DNA from: Hoeflea sp.
Lineage (GTDB): Bacteria; Pseudomonadota; Alphaproteobacteria; Rhizobiales; Rhizobiaceae
Direction: 5' to 3'
Assembly: GCA_020637795.1 (NCBI GenBank)
Contig: JACKJT010000003.1
Location: forward strand, 496,001-560,000
DNA length: 64,000 bases
Positions 26,345 through 35,798 of this stretch are shown piece after piece. Every line of letters begins with the position of its first letter. The stretch's first letter is position 1. The notes under the pieces are model-generated. The model made no database searches and was not told the origin of the DNA. It worked only from the letters and a program-made list of their open reading frames with translations. Made by a program: the position numbers and the translations under genes.

Positions 26345-27712
26345 TCAGCTTCCGCCCGCCTTGTGCGCGGCGATCAGCGACTGGTACCAGTAGCCTGACT
26401 GCTTGATGGTGCGTGTCTGGTTTTCATAGTCGACATGCACGATGCCGAAACGCTGCGAATAGCCTTCGGCCCATTCGAAATTGTCCATCAGGCTCCAGGC
26501 GAAATAGCCCTTCAGCGGATAGTTCCCGGCAATCAGGTCGGCAGCCACCGAGAGATGGCTTGCGATGTAATCGAGCCGCATCGTGTCGCTGACGGCGCCA
26601 TTCTCGACATCCGTGTTGTCGGCGGCCCCGTTCTCGGTGATGAAGAATTCCGGCAGCGTGTAGCGGCCATAAAGATCCTTGACCACGTGCGACAGGCCCT
26701 GCGGCTCGATTTCCCAGCCGATGTCGGTCTTTTCCGGATTGACCGGGGGTGCGCCTGCCACGTGCGGAAACGGCACGGATGCATCGTCGCTCACCCGCAT
26801 CGGCGTGTAATAATTCAGCCCCCAGAAATCGAGCGGCTGGTGGATCGTCTCGAGATCGCCGTCCTTGATATGGTCCTCAAGATCCGGACATCCCTCGAGT
26901 ACGGAGTGCGGATAGTCTCCCTTGAACAGCGGCCCGAAGAAGACCCCGTTGTGGAAATCGTTCGCCCGTTCCGCCGCCTTGCGGTCCGCATCGCTGTCGC
27001 TGGCCGCCATCACGCTCATCGCGTTGAGAACGATGCCGACCGGCAGATCGTGCCGCTCGGCGCGGATCGCCTGAACCCCGAGACCATGCGCCAGATTGGT
27101 AACATGCAACGCCGCCATCGCCGCTTGCATCGACCGCTCGCCGGGTGCATGCACACCCATCAGGTGGCCGAGATAGACCGAGCACCAGGGCTCGTTGAAG
27201 GTGACGACCGTGTCGAGCCTGTCTCCGAGACGCCGGGTAACGAGCCCGGCATAGTCGGCAAAGGTATCCGCTGTGCCCCGGTCGGTCCAGCCACCGCGAC
27301 CCATCAGTGCCAGCGGCAGATCCCAGTGATAGAGTGTCGCGAACGCCTTGATGCCGCGCGCTTTCAGGCTGTCGAGCAGGCGATCGTAGAAATCCAGCCC
27401 CTTCGCGTTGATCGCCCCGGTGCCATCGGGAAGGATCCGCGGCCAGGCAACGGAAAACCGGTAGGCTTCTGCCCCCAGTTCGGCCATCAGATCGAGATCG
27501 GCCTCGAGCCTGTTGTAGTGATCGCAGGCCTCGTCGCCGGTGTCCCCGCCCTTGACCCGCCCGGGCATGTGGGAGAATGCATCCCAGATCGATGGCTTGC
27601 GGCCGTCTTCGGTCGCCGCTCCCTCGATCTGGTAGGAGGCCGTAGCCACACCGAACAGGAAGCTGTCCGGGAACCGGCGGGCCAGTTTCTGCGGCGAAGT
27701 CTCGGATGTCAT
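26345..27712 (-). CDS. beta-glucosidase, GH1 family
   Basis: A 455-residue cytoplasmic family 1 glycoside hydrolase. The N-terminal family signature is FLFGVATASYQIEGA (residues 18-32). The acid/base glutamate is Glu174 in TFNEP and the nucleophile is Glu360 in ITENG, so both catalytic residues are intact. WSLMDNFEWAEGYSQRFG near the C-terminus is the aglycone/glycone wall. It hydrolyses beta-glucosides or beta-galactosides from oligosaccharides; the exact sugar is not predictable. It is 39 bp downstream of a PcaD-like hydrolase gene on the same strand and not far from xylose genes, which hints at plant or algal sugar use. Confidence 0.93.
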   Translation of the reverse strand: MTSETSPQKLARRFPDSFLFGVATASYQIEGAATEDGRKPSIWDAFSHMPGRVKGGDTGDEACDHYNRLEADLDLMAELGAEAYRFSVAWPRILPDGTGAINAKGLDFYDRLLDSLKARGIKAFATLYHWDLPLALMGRGGWTDRGTADTFADYAGLVTRRLGDRLDTVVTFNEPWCSVYLGHLMGVHAPGERSMQAAMAALHVTNLAHGLGVQAIRAERHDLPVGIVLNAMSVMAASDSDADRKAAERANDFHNGVFFGPLFKGDYPHSVLEGCPDLEDHIKDGDLETIHQPLDFWGLNYYTPMRVSDDASVPFPHVAGAPPVNPEKTDIGWEIEPQGLSHVVKDLYGRYTLPEFFITENGAADNTDVENGAVSDTMRLDYIASHLSVAADLIAGNYPLKGYFAWSLMDNFEWAEGYSQRFGIVHVDYENQTRTIKQSGYWYQSLIAAHKAGGS

Positions 27713-27751
27713 GTCGGTCCCGTTTCGGTGATGCTCTTCCAGAGGCGCAAT

Positions 27752-28549
27752 TCAGTTTGTCGAAAGCCGCTCGGTAAAGGCCTTGATGATCTCGCTCAGT
27801 TCCACCGGCTTCTCGATGCAGGGCAGATGCGCGCTTCCGGGGATCTCCTGGTACATCGCGCCCGGGATCAGCCGCGCCATTTCGCCCACCAGCGACGGCG
27901 GGGTCGAACCGTCCTCGGTTCCCACAACACAGATGACCGGCATCACCAGTTCCGAACTCGACTTGGTGAAATCGCTGTCGCGGATCGCGGCACATGTCCC
28001 GACATAGCCCTCGACCGGCGTCCGTTCGAGCATCATCCGGTAGCCGGTAAACTCGGCATTGTCCGCACTGCGGTAGTCCTTGGTGAACCAGCGTTCCAGG
28101 ATCGCGTCCGAAATCGCCGCGATTCCCTGTTCCCTGATCGCCGTGATGCGCGCATTCCACATCTCCGGCGTGCCGATCTTGTGGCCGGTGTCACACAAGA
28201 TCAGCGCCCTCACCAAGTCCGGCCTCTTGGCCGCGACACCTTGCGCGATCATGCCACCAACCGACAGTCCGCAGATAATGACATTTTTTGCTTCGAAATG
28301 CTCAATCAGCGCAATCAGGTCATTGATGTGGTCATCCATGGTGATTTCGGCGTCGCCCAGTTCCGACAGGCCGTGGCCACGCTTGTCATAGGCGATGATG
28401 CTGTAGTCCCCGACCATCCGGACGATCACGTCGCGCCAGATCCGGTAGTCGGTCCCAAGCGAATTGGCGAAGACGATCGTGGGCTTGTCCGGGGCCGCTC
28501 CGATCACCTGGTGATGGATGACCACACCGTTCAGGCGGGCAAATTGCAT
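27752..28549 (-). CDS. alpha/beta hydrolase, 3-oxoadipate enol-lactonase-like
   Basis: A 265-residue alpha/beta hydrolase. Catalytic triad visible: Ser96 in CGLSVGGMIAQG, Asp213 in GTEDGSTPP and His241 in GSAHLPCIEKP. The closest family is PcaD (3-oxoadipate enol-lactonase, beta-ketoadipate pathway), supported by FANSLGTDYRIWRD and YDKRGHGLS. No other protocatechuate gene is in the window, so it may be an isolated copy or a lactonase for another substrate, possibly a sugar lactone given the glycosidase and xylose neighbours. I leave the symbol blank for that reason. Confidence 0.8.
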   Translation of the reverse strand: MQFARLNGVVIHHQVIGAAPDKPTIVFANSLGTDYRIWRDVIVRMVGDYSIIAYDKRGHGLSELGDAEITMDDHINDLIALIEHFEAKNVIICGLSVGGMIAQGVAAKRPDLVRALILCDTGHKIGTPEMWNARITAIREQGIAAISDAILERWFTKDYRSADNAEFTGYRMMLERTPVEGYVGTCAAIRDSDFTKSSSELVMPVICVVGTEDGSTPPSLVGEMARLIPGAMYQEIPGSAHLPCIEKPVELSEIIKAFTERLSTN

Positions 28550-28700
28550 GGCGAGGCTTCCTTCCGGGATGATCTGTCAGACTGGATGCCTGATTTACGC
28601 GACAGAACGCCGGCACGCAAACAAAACGCTGTTCAATCAGGCGGCGGCCCATAAGCATGAGCCGCCGCCCTCATCAATCCAATGTCGCAAGCCGCGCCGG

Positions 28701-30014
28701 TCAGACGTAGCGATTGACGATGTTCTCCAGGTATTCCTGCCGTCCGGATTTCGGCTGCGGGTTGATGTCGGCCTTGCGCACCCACGCTTCGATCTCCGCC
28801 AGCGAGAAACCGCCTTCGAGCATCTTCTTGGCTTCGGCACCGTTCCAGCCGGCATAGCGGTCCTCGACAAAGCTCGTCAGGACCCCGTCCTCGACCATCT
28901 TCGCCGCCGCCTTCAGCGCCCGCGCACAGGTATCCATGCCGCCGATATGGGCGTAGAGCAGGTCTTCGGGATCGAGCGACTGGCGGCGCAGCTTGGCATC
29001 GAAATTGGTGCCGCCGGTGGAGAAACCGCCACCCTTGAGGATGGCATAGTAGGCGAGCGCCATTTCGGGCACGTTGTTGGGGAACTGGTCGGTATCCCAA
29101 CCCGACTGATAGTCGTTGCGGTTCATGTCGATCGATCCGAAGATCCCCAGCGCCTGCGCCAGTTCCAGCTCGTGCTCGAAGGAATGGCCGGCAAGGATCG
29201 CGTGACCCTGCTCGATATTGACCTTGACCTCGTTTTCGAGCCCGTGCCGCTTGAGGAAGCCGTAGACGGTGGCAACGTCGTAATCATACTGGTGCTTGGT
29301 CGGTTCCTGCGGCTTCGGCTCGATCAGGATCGTGCCCTTGAAGCCGATCTTGTGCTTGTACTCGACCACCAGATTGAGGAAGCGGCCAAGCTGGTTGTCC
29401 TCGCGCTTGAGGTCGGTGTTGAGCAGCGTCTCGTAGCCTTCGCGCCCTCCCCACAGCACGTAGTTGGCGCCGCCAAGCTTGTGGGTGGCGTCGATGCAGG
29501 TCTTCACGGTCGCCGCCGCGAAGGCAAATACGTCCGGATCCGGATTGGTCGCTGCCCCCGACATGTAGCGCCGGTTGGAAAACAGGTTGGCCGTGCCCCA
29601 CAACAGCTTCACGCCGGTGGCTTCCTGCTTGCCGGCGAAATAGTCGACGATCTCTTCTAGGTTCTTCGTGTTCTCGGCAAAGTTGGAGCCTTCCGGACGC
29701 ACATCGGCATCATGGAAGCAGTAGAAAGGCGCGCCCAGCGCCGAGAACATCTCGAAGGCAACATCCGCCTTCAGCTTGGCGAGTTCCATCGAGTCCTGCG
29801 GATACCACGGCCTGTCGAACGTGCGCCCGCCAAACGGATCGCCGCCTTCCCAGGCAAAGGAATGCCAGTAGGCAACGGCAAAGCGCAGATGGTCTTCCAT
29901 CCGCTTGCCCATGACCATCTCGTCGGCATCGTAATGGCGGAAGGCCAGCGGATTGGTGCTCTCCGGCCCCTCGTACTTGATCCTGGTGACGTCTCCGAAA
30001 AATCCTGTGCTCAT
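28701..30014 (-). CDS. xylA: xylose isomerase
   Basis: A 437-residue class II xylose isomerase converting D-xylose to D-xylulose. Metal and catalytic signatures: FYCFHDADVRPEG with the catalytic histidine, YVLWGGREGYETLLNTD, LIEPKPQEPTKHQYDYD and GSIDMNRND. Length is normal for the class. The ATG at 30014 overlaps the xylB stop (ATGA), so it is translated directly behind the kinase. The gene order is lacI-type regulator, xylB, xylA. No xylose transporter is included. Confidence 0.97.
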   Translation of the reverse strand: MSTGFFGDVTRIKYEGPESTNPLAFRHYDADEMVMGKRMEDHLRFAVAYWHSFAWEGGDPFGGRTFDRPWYPQDSMELAKLKADVAFEMFSALGAPFYCFHDADVRPEGSNFAENTKNLEEIVDYFAGKQEATGVKLLWGTANLFSNRRYMSGAATNPDPDVFAFAAATVKTCIDATHKLGGANYVLWGGREGYETLLNTDLKREDNQLGRFLNLVVEYKHKIGFKGTILIEPKPQEPTKHQYDYDVATVYGFLKRHGLENEVKVNIEQGHAILAGHSFEHELELAQALGIFGSIDMNRNDYQSGWDTDQFPNNVPEMALAYYAILKGGGFSTGGTNFDAKLRRQSLDPEDLLYAHIGGMDTCARALKAAAKMVEDGVLTSFVEDRYAGWNGAEAKKMLEGGFSLAEIEAWVRKADINPQPKSGRQEYLENIVNRYV

Positions 30015-31465
30015 GACATGGCTCCTTTGATTGCGGGATAAAGTGCACGATACTTCAGGTATGCCTCGTCGAAGGTTGCCGAGAGATCGCGATTGGGGTG
30101 AATGGTTCTTTCCGTGGCCGGCTGCGTGCACACGGCAAACGGATCGGCGTTTTCCGCCACGATCAGGCCGAGCCGGGCGGCACCGAAAGCAGCGCCGAAA
30201 TCACCGCCTTCGGGGATGTCCACCGGCAGGTCCAGCACGGTGGCAAGGGCCTGCAGCCAGTAGTCCGACTTCGATCCGCCGCCGATGGCGGTTACCCGGG
30301 TCAGCGATGTGCCCGCCTGGGCAAGTGCTGCCAGGCTGTCGCGGAAGGCAAAGCAGACGCCTTCAAGCACGGCGCGCGTCAGTGCGGCGCGATCGGACTC
30401 GTGTTCGAGACCGGCAAAACTGCCGCGAATGGAGGCGTCGTTGTGCGGTGTCCGCTCGCCGGAAAGATAGGGCAGGAACATCACCGAACCGGGCGCCAGC
30501 AGGGAATCGCCCAATTCCGATGTGAGCGCCGAGGGCTTTGTCGAGGTAATTCCGGCCAGCCAGTTGAGCGAATCCGTTGCCGACAGGATCACCCCCATCT
30601 GGTGCCATGTGCCCGGCAGCGCATGGCAGAATGCATGCACGGCGCTGTCAGGGTTGGGCAGATATCGGTTGTTGGCGGCAAATAGCACGCCCGAGGTGCC
30701 GAGCGAGGCAAAGGCGTGGTTGTCGCCAACAGTACCCATGCCGCAGGCGGAGGCGGCATTGTCGCCCGCCCCTCCGGCGATCGGGATACCCGCAGGCAAG
30801 CCGAGATCCTGTGCCACCTCGGCCCGCAGTGCTCCGGCACGCTCGGTGCCCTCGACCAATGAAGGCATGTGACTGCGGTCAAGACCGGTGGCGGCCAGAA
30901 GACTGTCGTCCCAGGCGCGCTTGCCGGTGTCGAGCCAGGACGTTCCGGCCGAATCCGACATCTCGGAAATGGCCTCGCCGGTCAGCCAGAGCCGCAGGTA
31001 ATCCTTGGGCAGCAGCACCTTGGCGACGCGGGCGAAGGCTTCCGGCTCGCTGGCAGCCATCCATTTCAGTTTCGGCGCGGTGAAGCCGGGGAAGACAATA
31101 TTGCCGGTCAGGCGCCGGAATATCGGATTGGCATCGAGTTCCGCCGCTTCCTTGTAGCTGCGCGTATCGTTCCACAGGATGCAGGGCCGGATCACCTTTC
31201 CGTCGCGGTCGATCGTTGTCGCGCCGTGCATGTGACCCGACAGCCCGATACCGCGCACCTTGGCGAAGTCCGCAGCATGGGTCTTGCCAAGCTCCGCGAG
31301 CGCCGCACGGGTCGCCTGGATCCAGCTGTCGGGATCCTGTTCCGACCAACCGTGATGTGGCCGCTCGACGTTCAGTGGCGCACTGGCCGAGCCGAGGATG
31401 CGCTGATTGTCATCAATCAGCAGCACCTTCAGTGATGAGGTTCCGAGATCAAGTCCGAGATACAT
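30011..31465 (-). CDS. xylB: xylulokinase
   Basis: A 484-residue FGGY-family kinase phosphorylating D-xylulose with ATP. The N-terminal phosphate-1 motif is YLGLDLGTSSLKVLLID, substrate contacts include GIGLSGHMHGATTID and the ATP side has GGAGDNAASACG and GGGSKSDYWLQ. The ATG at 31465 gives the family-typical start. It lies 48 bp after the regulator gene and overlaps xylA by 4 nt. The product xylulose-5-phosphate enters the pentose phosphate pathway or a phosphoketolase route; an acetate kinase gene is about 11 kb away but no phosphoketolase is seen here. Confidence 0.96.
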   Translation of the reverse strand: MYLGLDLGTSSLKVLLIDDNQRILGSASAPLNVERPHHGWSEQDPDSWIQATRAALAELGKTHAADFAKVRGIGLSGHMHGATTIDRDGKVIRPCILWNDTRSYKEAAELDANPIFRRLTGNIVFPGFTAPKLKWMAASEPEAFARVAKVLLPKDYLRLWLTGEAISEMSDSAGTSWLDTGKRAWDDSLLAATGLDRSHMPSLVEGTERAGALRAEVAQDLGLPAGIPIAGGAGDNAASACGMGTVGDNHAFASLGTSGVLFAANNRYLPNPDSAVHAFCHALPGTWHQMGVILSATDSLNWLAGITSTKPSALTSELGDSLLAPGSVMFLPYLSGERTPHNDASIRGSFAGLEHESDRAALTRAVLEGVCFAFRDSLAALAQAGTSLTRVTAIGGGSKSDYWLQALATVLDLPVDIPEGGDFGAAFGAARLGLIVAENADPFAVCTQPATERTIHPNRDLSATFDEAYLKYRALYPAIKGAMS

Positions 31466-31513
31466 GGCGGCGGATCCTTTCAACTACATGCAGCATTGGC
31501 TCGGGACACCCGG

Positions 31514-32536
31514 TCACGGCAGATTGTCCCTGAGGAAAATATCGATGCGAATTCGCTCCTGCGCACTGATGGGCATCAATCCGTCCGACCGCGCTTTCAG
31601 CACGCGGATCGCGCTGCGCACTTCGTGCCCGCAATCCTGGTTGATGACGGCATCGAACAGGCCATCGGCAAGCGCCTGGCGCGAGTGATCGGTCACTTCA
31701 TGCGCGACAACCGTGAGCTTTCGCGAAACGTGGCCTGCAAGGGCCTCGATCAGCCCGCGCGTGCCGGCACCGAGACTGTAGATCGCCGTGATGCCGGCGT
31801 CGGCCTCGAGCGCGGCCGTGACCGCCTGCCTGACCGCATCCGCATCGTCATTCGTCTCCACCGGCCCGACGATTTCGAGCTCTGGGAACTCGGCTCCCAG
31901 GACTTCGGCAAAGCCTGAAGCGCGGTCCATGTGGTCCGAGAGTTTCATCGAACCGGCAACGACCAGCACCTTTCCGGCGCGGCCGCCGCGGAACCGTCCG
32001 ATGAGCCCGCCGGCTGTCCGTCCGGCCGCCAAATTGTCGATACCGCAGTAATGAATCCGCCGTGACCCCGGCAGATCGGACACCAGGGTTGCGACATGAA
32101 CACCCCTTTCGACCAGACGGTCCACCGCAGCGGTCACGTCGGGCGTATCGGTCGCGACAAGGGCCACGCCCGTAACCTCTGCAGGATCGAGTAAATCGAG
32201 AATGCAAACGATGGCCTTGGCATCGAAGGGCGGTACGGTTTCGATCCGGATCGACGTCCGTTCCGCGGGCGACCGCAGCATGGCGGCACGGATCTCCGCT
32301 TCAAGCCCGCGCATGAAGCTGTTCGGGCCTTCCGGCAGGATGAACACCAGTGGATAGATCCGCTTCTTCGCCAGGTTCGCGGCCGTGACGTCGCGCACGT
32401 AGCCGAGCCGCTCCACCGCGGCTTCGACCTTGGCGACGGTCTTCTGCCGCACGCCCGGCCGGGCATTGAGCACTCGGTCGACGGTCGCCAGGCTGACTCC
32501 GGCTTCAGCCGCAATATCATGTACGGTCGGTCGCAT
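31514..32536 (-). CDS. LacI-family transcriptional regulator of the xylose operon
   Basis: A 340-residue regulator. The N-terminal HTH with hinge reads TVHDIAAEAGVSLATVDRVLNARPGVRQKTVAKVEAAVERLGY, followed by a periplasmic-binding-type effector domain. Some features (VDRVLNARPGV, and an effector domain close to sugar ABC binding proteins) place it in the branch common in Rhizobiales. It is the first gene of the unit with xylB and xylA, a typical autoregulated arrangement. The ligand is probably xylose or a derivative. The ATG has an excellent AGGAGGAGAC ribosome site. Confidence 0.88.
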   Translation of the reverse strand: MRPTVHDIAAEAGVSLATVDRVLNARPGVRQKTVAKVEAAVERLGYVRDVTAANLAKKRIYPLVFILPEGPNSFMRGLEAEIRAAMLRSPAERTSIRIETVPPFDAKAIVCILDLLDPAEVTGVALVATDTPDVTAAVDRLVERGVHVATLVSDLPGSRRIHYCGIDNLAAGRTAGGLIGRFRGGRAGKVLVVAGSMKLSDHMDRASGFAEVLGAEFPELEIVGPVETNDDADAVRQAVTAALEADAGITAIYSLGAGTRGLIEALAGHVSRKLTVVAHEVTDHSRQALADGLFDAVINQDCGHEVRSAIRVLKARSDGLMPISAQERIRIDIFLRDNLP

Positions 32537-32810
32537 TGTCTCCTCCTGAAAGGCCTTCTAGACGAAATTTTGAGGTACGTAAATCAGAAATTGCGCGAGG
32601 CCGGCGTTGCCGGTGCGGCGCGCCAATCACGTTACGGCATAGCGCGCGAAAGCCGTTATACTTGACGCCACCGGCACAATATGGCCTAAGGCAGCGCCTG
32701 CCGGTCTCCGCCGCGCCTTGCCTGGCTGCAGCGTTACCGGACAGCGATCGCAGCCGGCAAAAGCCGCCGCGCGCATCATTCAACCGGACCTGAAAGCGGG
32801 CGAACACAAC

Positions 32811-34283
32811 ATGGCCAACACTGCAACGCGGGTGCGCATCGCACCGTCTCCGACTGGCGAGCCGCATGTCGGAACCGCCTACATCGCGCTGTTCAACTAC
32901 CTTTTTGCGAAGAAGAACGGCGGCGAGTTCATCCTGCGTATCGAAGACACCGACGCCGCCCGTTCGACGCCGGAGTTTGAACAGAAGGTTCTCGACGCGC
33001 TGAAATGGTGCGGCCTGTCCTGGTCCGAAGGCCCCGATATCGGCGGCCCTTACGGTCCATACCGGCAGAGCGAACGCAAGGACATCTACCGTCCCTATGT
33101 CGACAAGATCGTTGAAAACGGGCACGGCTTCCGATGCTTCTGCACGCCCGAGCGCCTCGACGAGATGCGCGCCGCCCAGCGCGCAGCTGGCAAGCCGCCG
33201 AAATATGACGGCCGCTGCCTGAACCTGACTGCCGAGGAAGTCACCGCTCGGATGAACGCAGGCGAACCCTCGGTGGCGCGGATGAAGATCCCCACCGAAG
33301 GCTCCTGCAAGTTTGTCGACGGCGTTTACGGCGAGGTCGAAATCCCCTGGGAAGCGGTCGACATGCAGGTGCTGCTCAAGGCCGACGGCATGCCGACCTA
33401 TCACATGGCGAACGTGGTCGACGATCACCTGATGAAGATCACCCACGTTGCCCGTGGCGAGGAATGGCTGGCTTCGGTTCCCAAGCACATCCTGATCTAC
33501 CAGTATCTGGGCCTCGAGCCGCCGGTGTTCATGCACCTTTCGCTGATGCGCAATGCCGACAAGTCGAAGCTGTCCAAGCGCAAGAACCCGACCTCGATTT
33601 CCTACTATGCGGCGCTGGGTTTCCTGCCCGAAGCGCTGATGAACTTCCTCGGCCTGTTCTTCATCCAGATCGCCGAGGGCGAGGAACTGCTGACAATGGA
33701 TCAGTTGGTCGCCAACTTCGATCCGGAGAACCTGTCCAAGGCCGGCGCTATCTTCGACCTGCAGAAGCTCGACTGGCTCAACGGCCGCTGGCTGCGCGAG
33801 AGCGTGTCCGAAGAGGACTTCATCTCCCGCGTCGTCGCCTGGGCCCAGGAAAACGGTCGCTTCCGCGAGGGCATGAAGCTGGCGCAGTCGCGCATCACCA
33901 AGCTGTCGGATCTTCCCGACCTGACCGGCTTCCTGCTGAAGGGCGACCTGGGACTGACGGCAGCCGACTTTGCCAACATCAAGAAAGTCTCGTTCGAAGA
34001 CGTCCTCCAGATCCTGCAGACGGTTCAGCCTGATCTGGAGAAGATCTTCGAATGGAACGCGGAAAGCATCGAGGCCGAACTGCGCGCCATTTCCGAACGC
34101 AACGACATCAAGCTCAGAAACCTGCTGGCGCCGCTGTTCATTGCGGTCTCCGGCTCCTCGCGGTCCTTGCCGCTTTTTGATTCCATGTCCATTCTCGGAC
34201 GGTCTGTCGTGCGCCAGCGCCTGAAGCAGGCTGAAACAGCGGTCAAGGCCGGCGTCGGCGCGGCCAAAGCAAACAACGGGTAG
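32811..34283 (+). CDS. gltX: glutamyl-tRNA synthetase
   Basis: A 490-residue class I aminoacyl-tRNA synthetase charging tRNA-Glu (and possibly tRNA-Gln in a non-discriminating form, as is usual where GatCAB is used). HIGH-type motif: SPTGEPHVGTAY (residues 13-24). KMSKS-type motif: LSKRKNPTS. The ATG at 32811 (MANTATRVRIAPSPTG) is family-typical; an upstream frame adds 31 unmatched residues. It ends 4 bp before lysS. Many alphaproteobacteria have two gltX copies, and this one is the version linked to lysS. Confidence 0.95.
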   Translation: MANTATRVRIAPSPTGEPHVGTAYIALFNYLFAKKNGGEFILRIEDTDAARSTPEFEQKVLDALKWCGLSWSEGPDIGGPYGPYRQSERKDIYRPYVDKIVENGHGFRCFCTPERLDEMRAAQRAAGKPPKYDGRCLNLTAEEVTARMNAGEPSVARMKIPTEGSCKFVDGVYGEVEIPWEAVDMQVLLKADGMPTYHMANVVDDHLMKITHVARGEEWLASVPKHILIYQYLGLEPPVFMHLSLMRNADKSKLSKRKNPTSISYYAALGFLPEALMNFLGLFFIQIAEGEELLTMDQLVANFDPENLSKAGAIFDLQKLDWLNGRWLRESVSEEDFISRVVAWAQENGRFREGMKLAQSRITKLSDLPDLTGFLLKGDLGLTAADFANIKKVSFEDVLQILQTVQPDLEKIFEWNAESIEAELRAISERNDIKLRNLLAPLFIAVSGSSRSLPLFDSMSILGRSVVRQRLKQAETAVKAGVGAAKANNG

Positions 34284-34287
34284 AACA

Positions 34288-35784
34288 ATGAACGACAAGA
34301 CAACCGAACCCGGCCTCTCGTCCGACGTCACCGAGGTGCGCGCGCAGAAGCTCGCCAAGCTTCGCGAGACGGTCGCCGAGGTTTACCCGGCGCATTTTCA
34401 CCGCACCATGACCAACCAGGAACTTGCGGAAAAATACGCCGACATCGAGCCCGATACACTGACCGGCGAGATCGTCACCGTCGCAGGACGGGTTTATTCG
34501 TCGCGCAACTCCGGCATGTTCATGGATATCCATGATGCTTCCGGCAAGGTTCAGATCTTCAGCCACAAGGACACCACGCCGGAAGAGGCCCGGGCGCTTC
34601 TGCCGCTGATCGACATGGGCGACATCATCGGCGTCACCGGCGAAGTCCGCCGCACCAAGCGCGGCGAGCTGACGGTCAACGCCCACGAAATCACCATGCT
34701 GACCAAGTCGCTGCTGCCGATGCCGGAAAAATGGCATGGCGTTTCCGACATCGAACTTCGCTACCGCAAGCGCCACCTCGATATCCTCACCAACGAGGAT
34801 TCAAAGCTTCGTTTCCAGCAGCGCTCCAGGATCCTCTCCGGCATCCGCCGCTTCATGGAAGACGAAGGCTTCATGGAGATCGAAACGCCGATGCTGCATT
34901 CGGTCTATGGCGGGGCCACGGCCGAACCGTTCAAGACCCATCACAACACGCTCAAGCTGGACATGTACCTGCGCATCGCGCCGGAACTCTATCTCAAGCG
35001 CGCGCTCGTCTCCGGCCTGACCGACAAGGTGTTCGAGGTCAACCGCAACTTCCGCAACGAAGGCGTGTCGACCCGGCACAACCCCGAATTCACCATGCTC
35101 GAATGCTACTGGGCCTATGCCGACTATGAGGACATCATGGGTCTGGTGGAACGGCTGTTCGAGAAGCTGGCACTGTCGATCCACGGATCGACCGATGTGA
35201 TCTATGGCGAGACCACCATGTCCTTCAAGGGTCCCTTCCGCCGGGTTGCCATGCCCGATGCGGTCAAGGAAGCGACCGGCATCGATTTCCGCGCGATTGG
35301 CACCGACGAGGAGGCACGCGCAGCGTCTAAAGCCGCCGGTTTCGAGATAGAGGATGACTGGACCTGGGGTGAATGCCTGGCTTTCATCTTCGAGGAAAAG
35401 GTCGAGGCGACGCTGATCCAGCCGACCCACGTGATCGATTTCCCCAAGGACATCTCACCTTTCGCCAAGGAAGTTCCGGGCGAACCCCGCCTTGTCGAGC
35501 GGTTCGAAACCTATTGCAACGCCTGGGAGCTCGGCAACGCCTTCTCCGAGCTCAACGATCCGGAAGAACAACGCAAGCGGATGGTCGAGCAGCTCGAGCA
35601 GGCGCATGCACGCGGCGAGATCGAGAAGCAGCTCGACGAGGAGTTTCTCGATGCGATCGATCAGGGCATGCCTCCGGCAGGCGGCCTGGGCATCGGCGTC
35701 GACCGCCTGATCATGCTCCTGACCAATGCACCGTCAATCCGCGATGTGATCCTTTTCCCGGCCCGCAAGTCCCGCAGCGAATAG
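34288..35784 (+). CDS. lysS: lysyl-tRNA synthetase, class II
   Basis: A 498-residue class II synthetase charging tRNA-Lys. An N-terminal OB-fold anticodon-binding domain (about 60-160; VAGRVYSSRNSGMFMDIHDASGK) precedes the catalytic core. Motif 2 is VFEVNRNFRNEGVSTRHNPEFT and motif 3 is GGLGIGVDRLIMLL. It starts only 4 bp after gltX and is co-transcribed. Class II LysRS is the bacterial form; many alphaproteobacteria instead carry the class I archaeal-type enzyme, so the class is worth noting. No second lysyl enzyme is visible here. Confidence 0.95.
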   Translation: MNDKTTEPGLSSDVTEVRAQKLAKLRETVAEVYPAHFHRTMTNQELAEKYADIEPDTLTGEIVTVAGRVYSSRNSGMFMDIHDASGKVQIFSHKDTTPEEARALLPLIDMGDIIGVTGEVRRTKRGELTVNAHEITMLTKSLLPMPEKWHGVSDIELRYRKRHLDILTNEDSKLRFQQRSRILSGIRRFMEDEGFMEIETPMLHSVYGGATAEPFKTHHNTLKLDMYLRIAPELYLKRALVSGLTDKVFEVNRNFRNEGVSTRHNPEFTMLECYWAYADYEDIMGLVERLFEKLALSIHGSTDVIYGETTMSFKGPFRRVAMPDAVKEATGIDFRAIGTDEEARAASKAAGFEIEDDWTWGECLAFIFEEKVEATLIQPTHVIDFPKDISPFAKEVPGEPRLVERFETYCNAWELGNAFSELNDPEEQRKRMVEQLEQAHARGEIEKQLDEEFLDAIDQGMPPAGGLGIGVDRLIMLLTNAPSIRDVILFPARKSRSE

Positions 35785-35798
35785 GCCCAGGTCGGAGA

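Noticed and set aside
26435..28654. A 739-codon plus-strand frame over the beta-glucosidase and hydrolase genes
   Set aside because: No domain recognisable, and the minus-strand genes have complete catalytic motifs; a shadow of GC-rich codons.
32517..34358. A 613-codon minus-strand frame opposite gltX
   Set aside because: gltX has all synthetase motifs; the opposing frame resembles no protein family.
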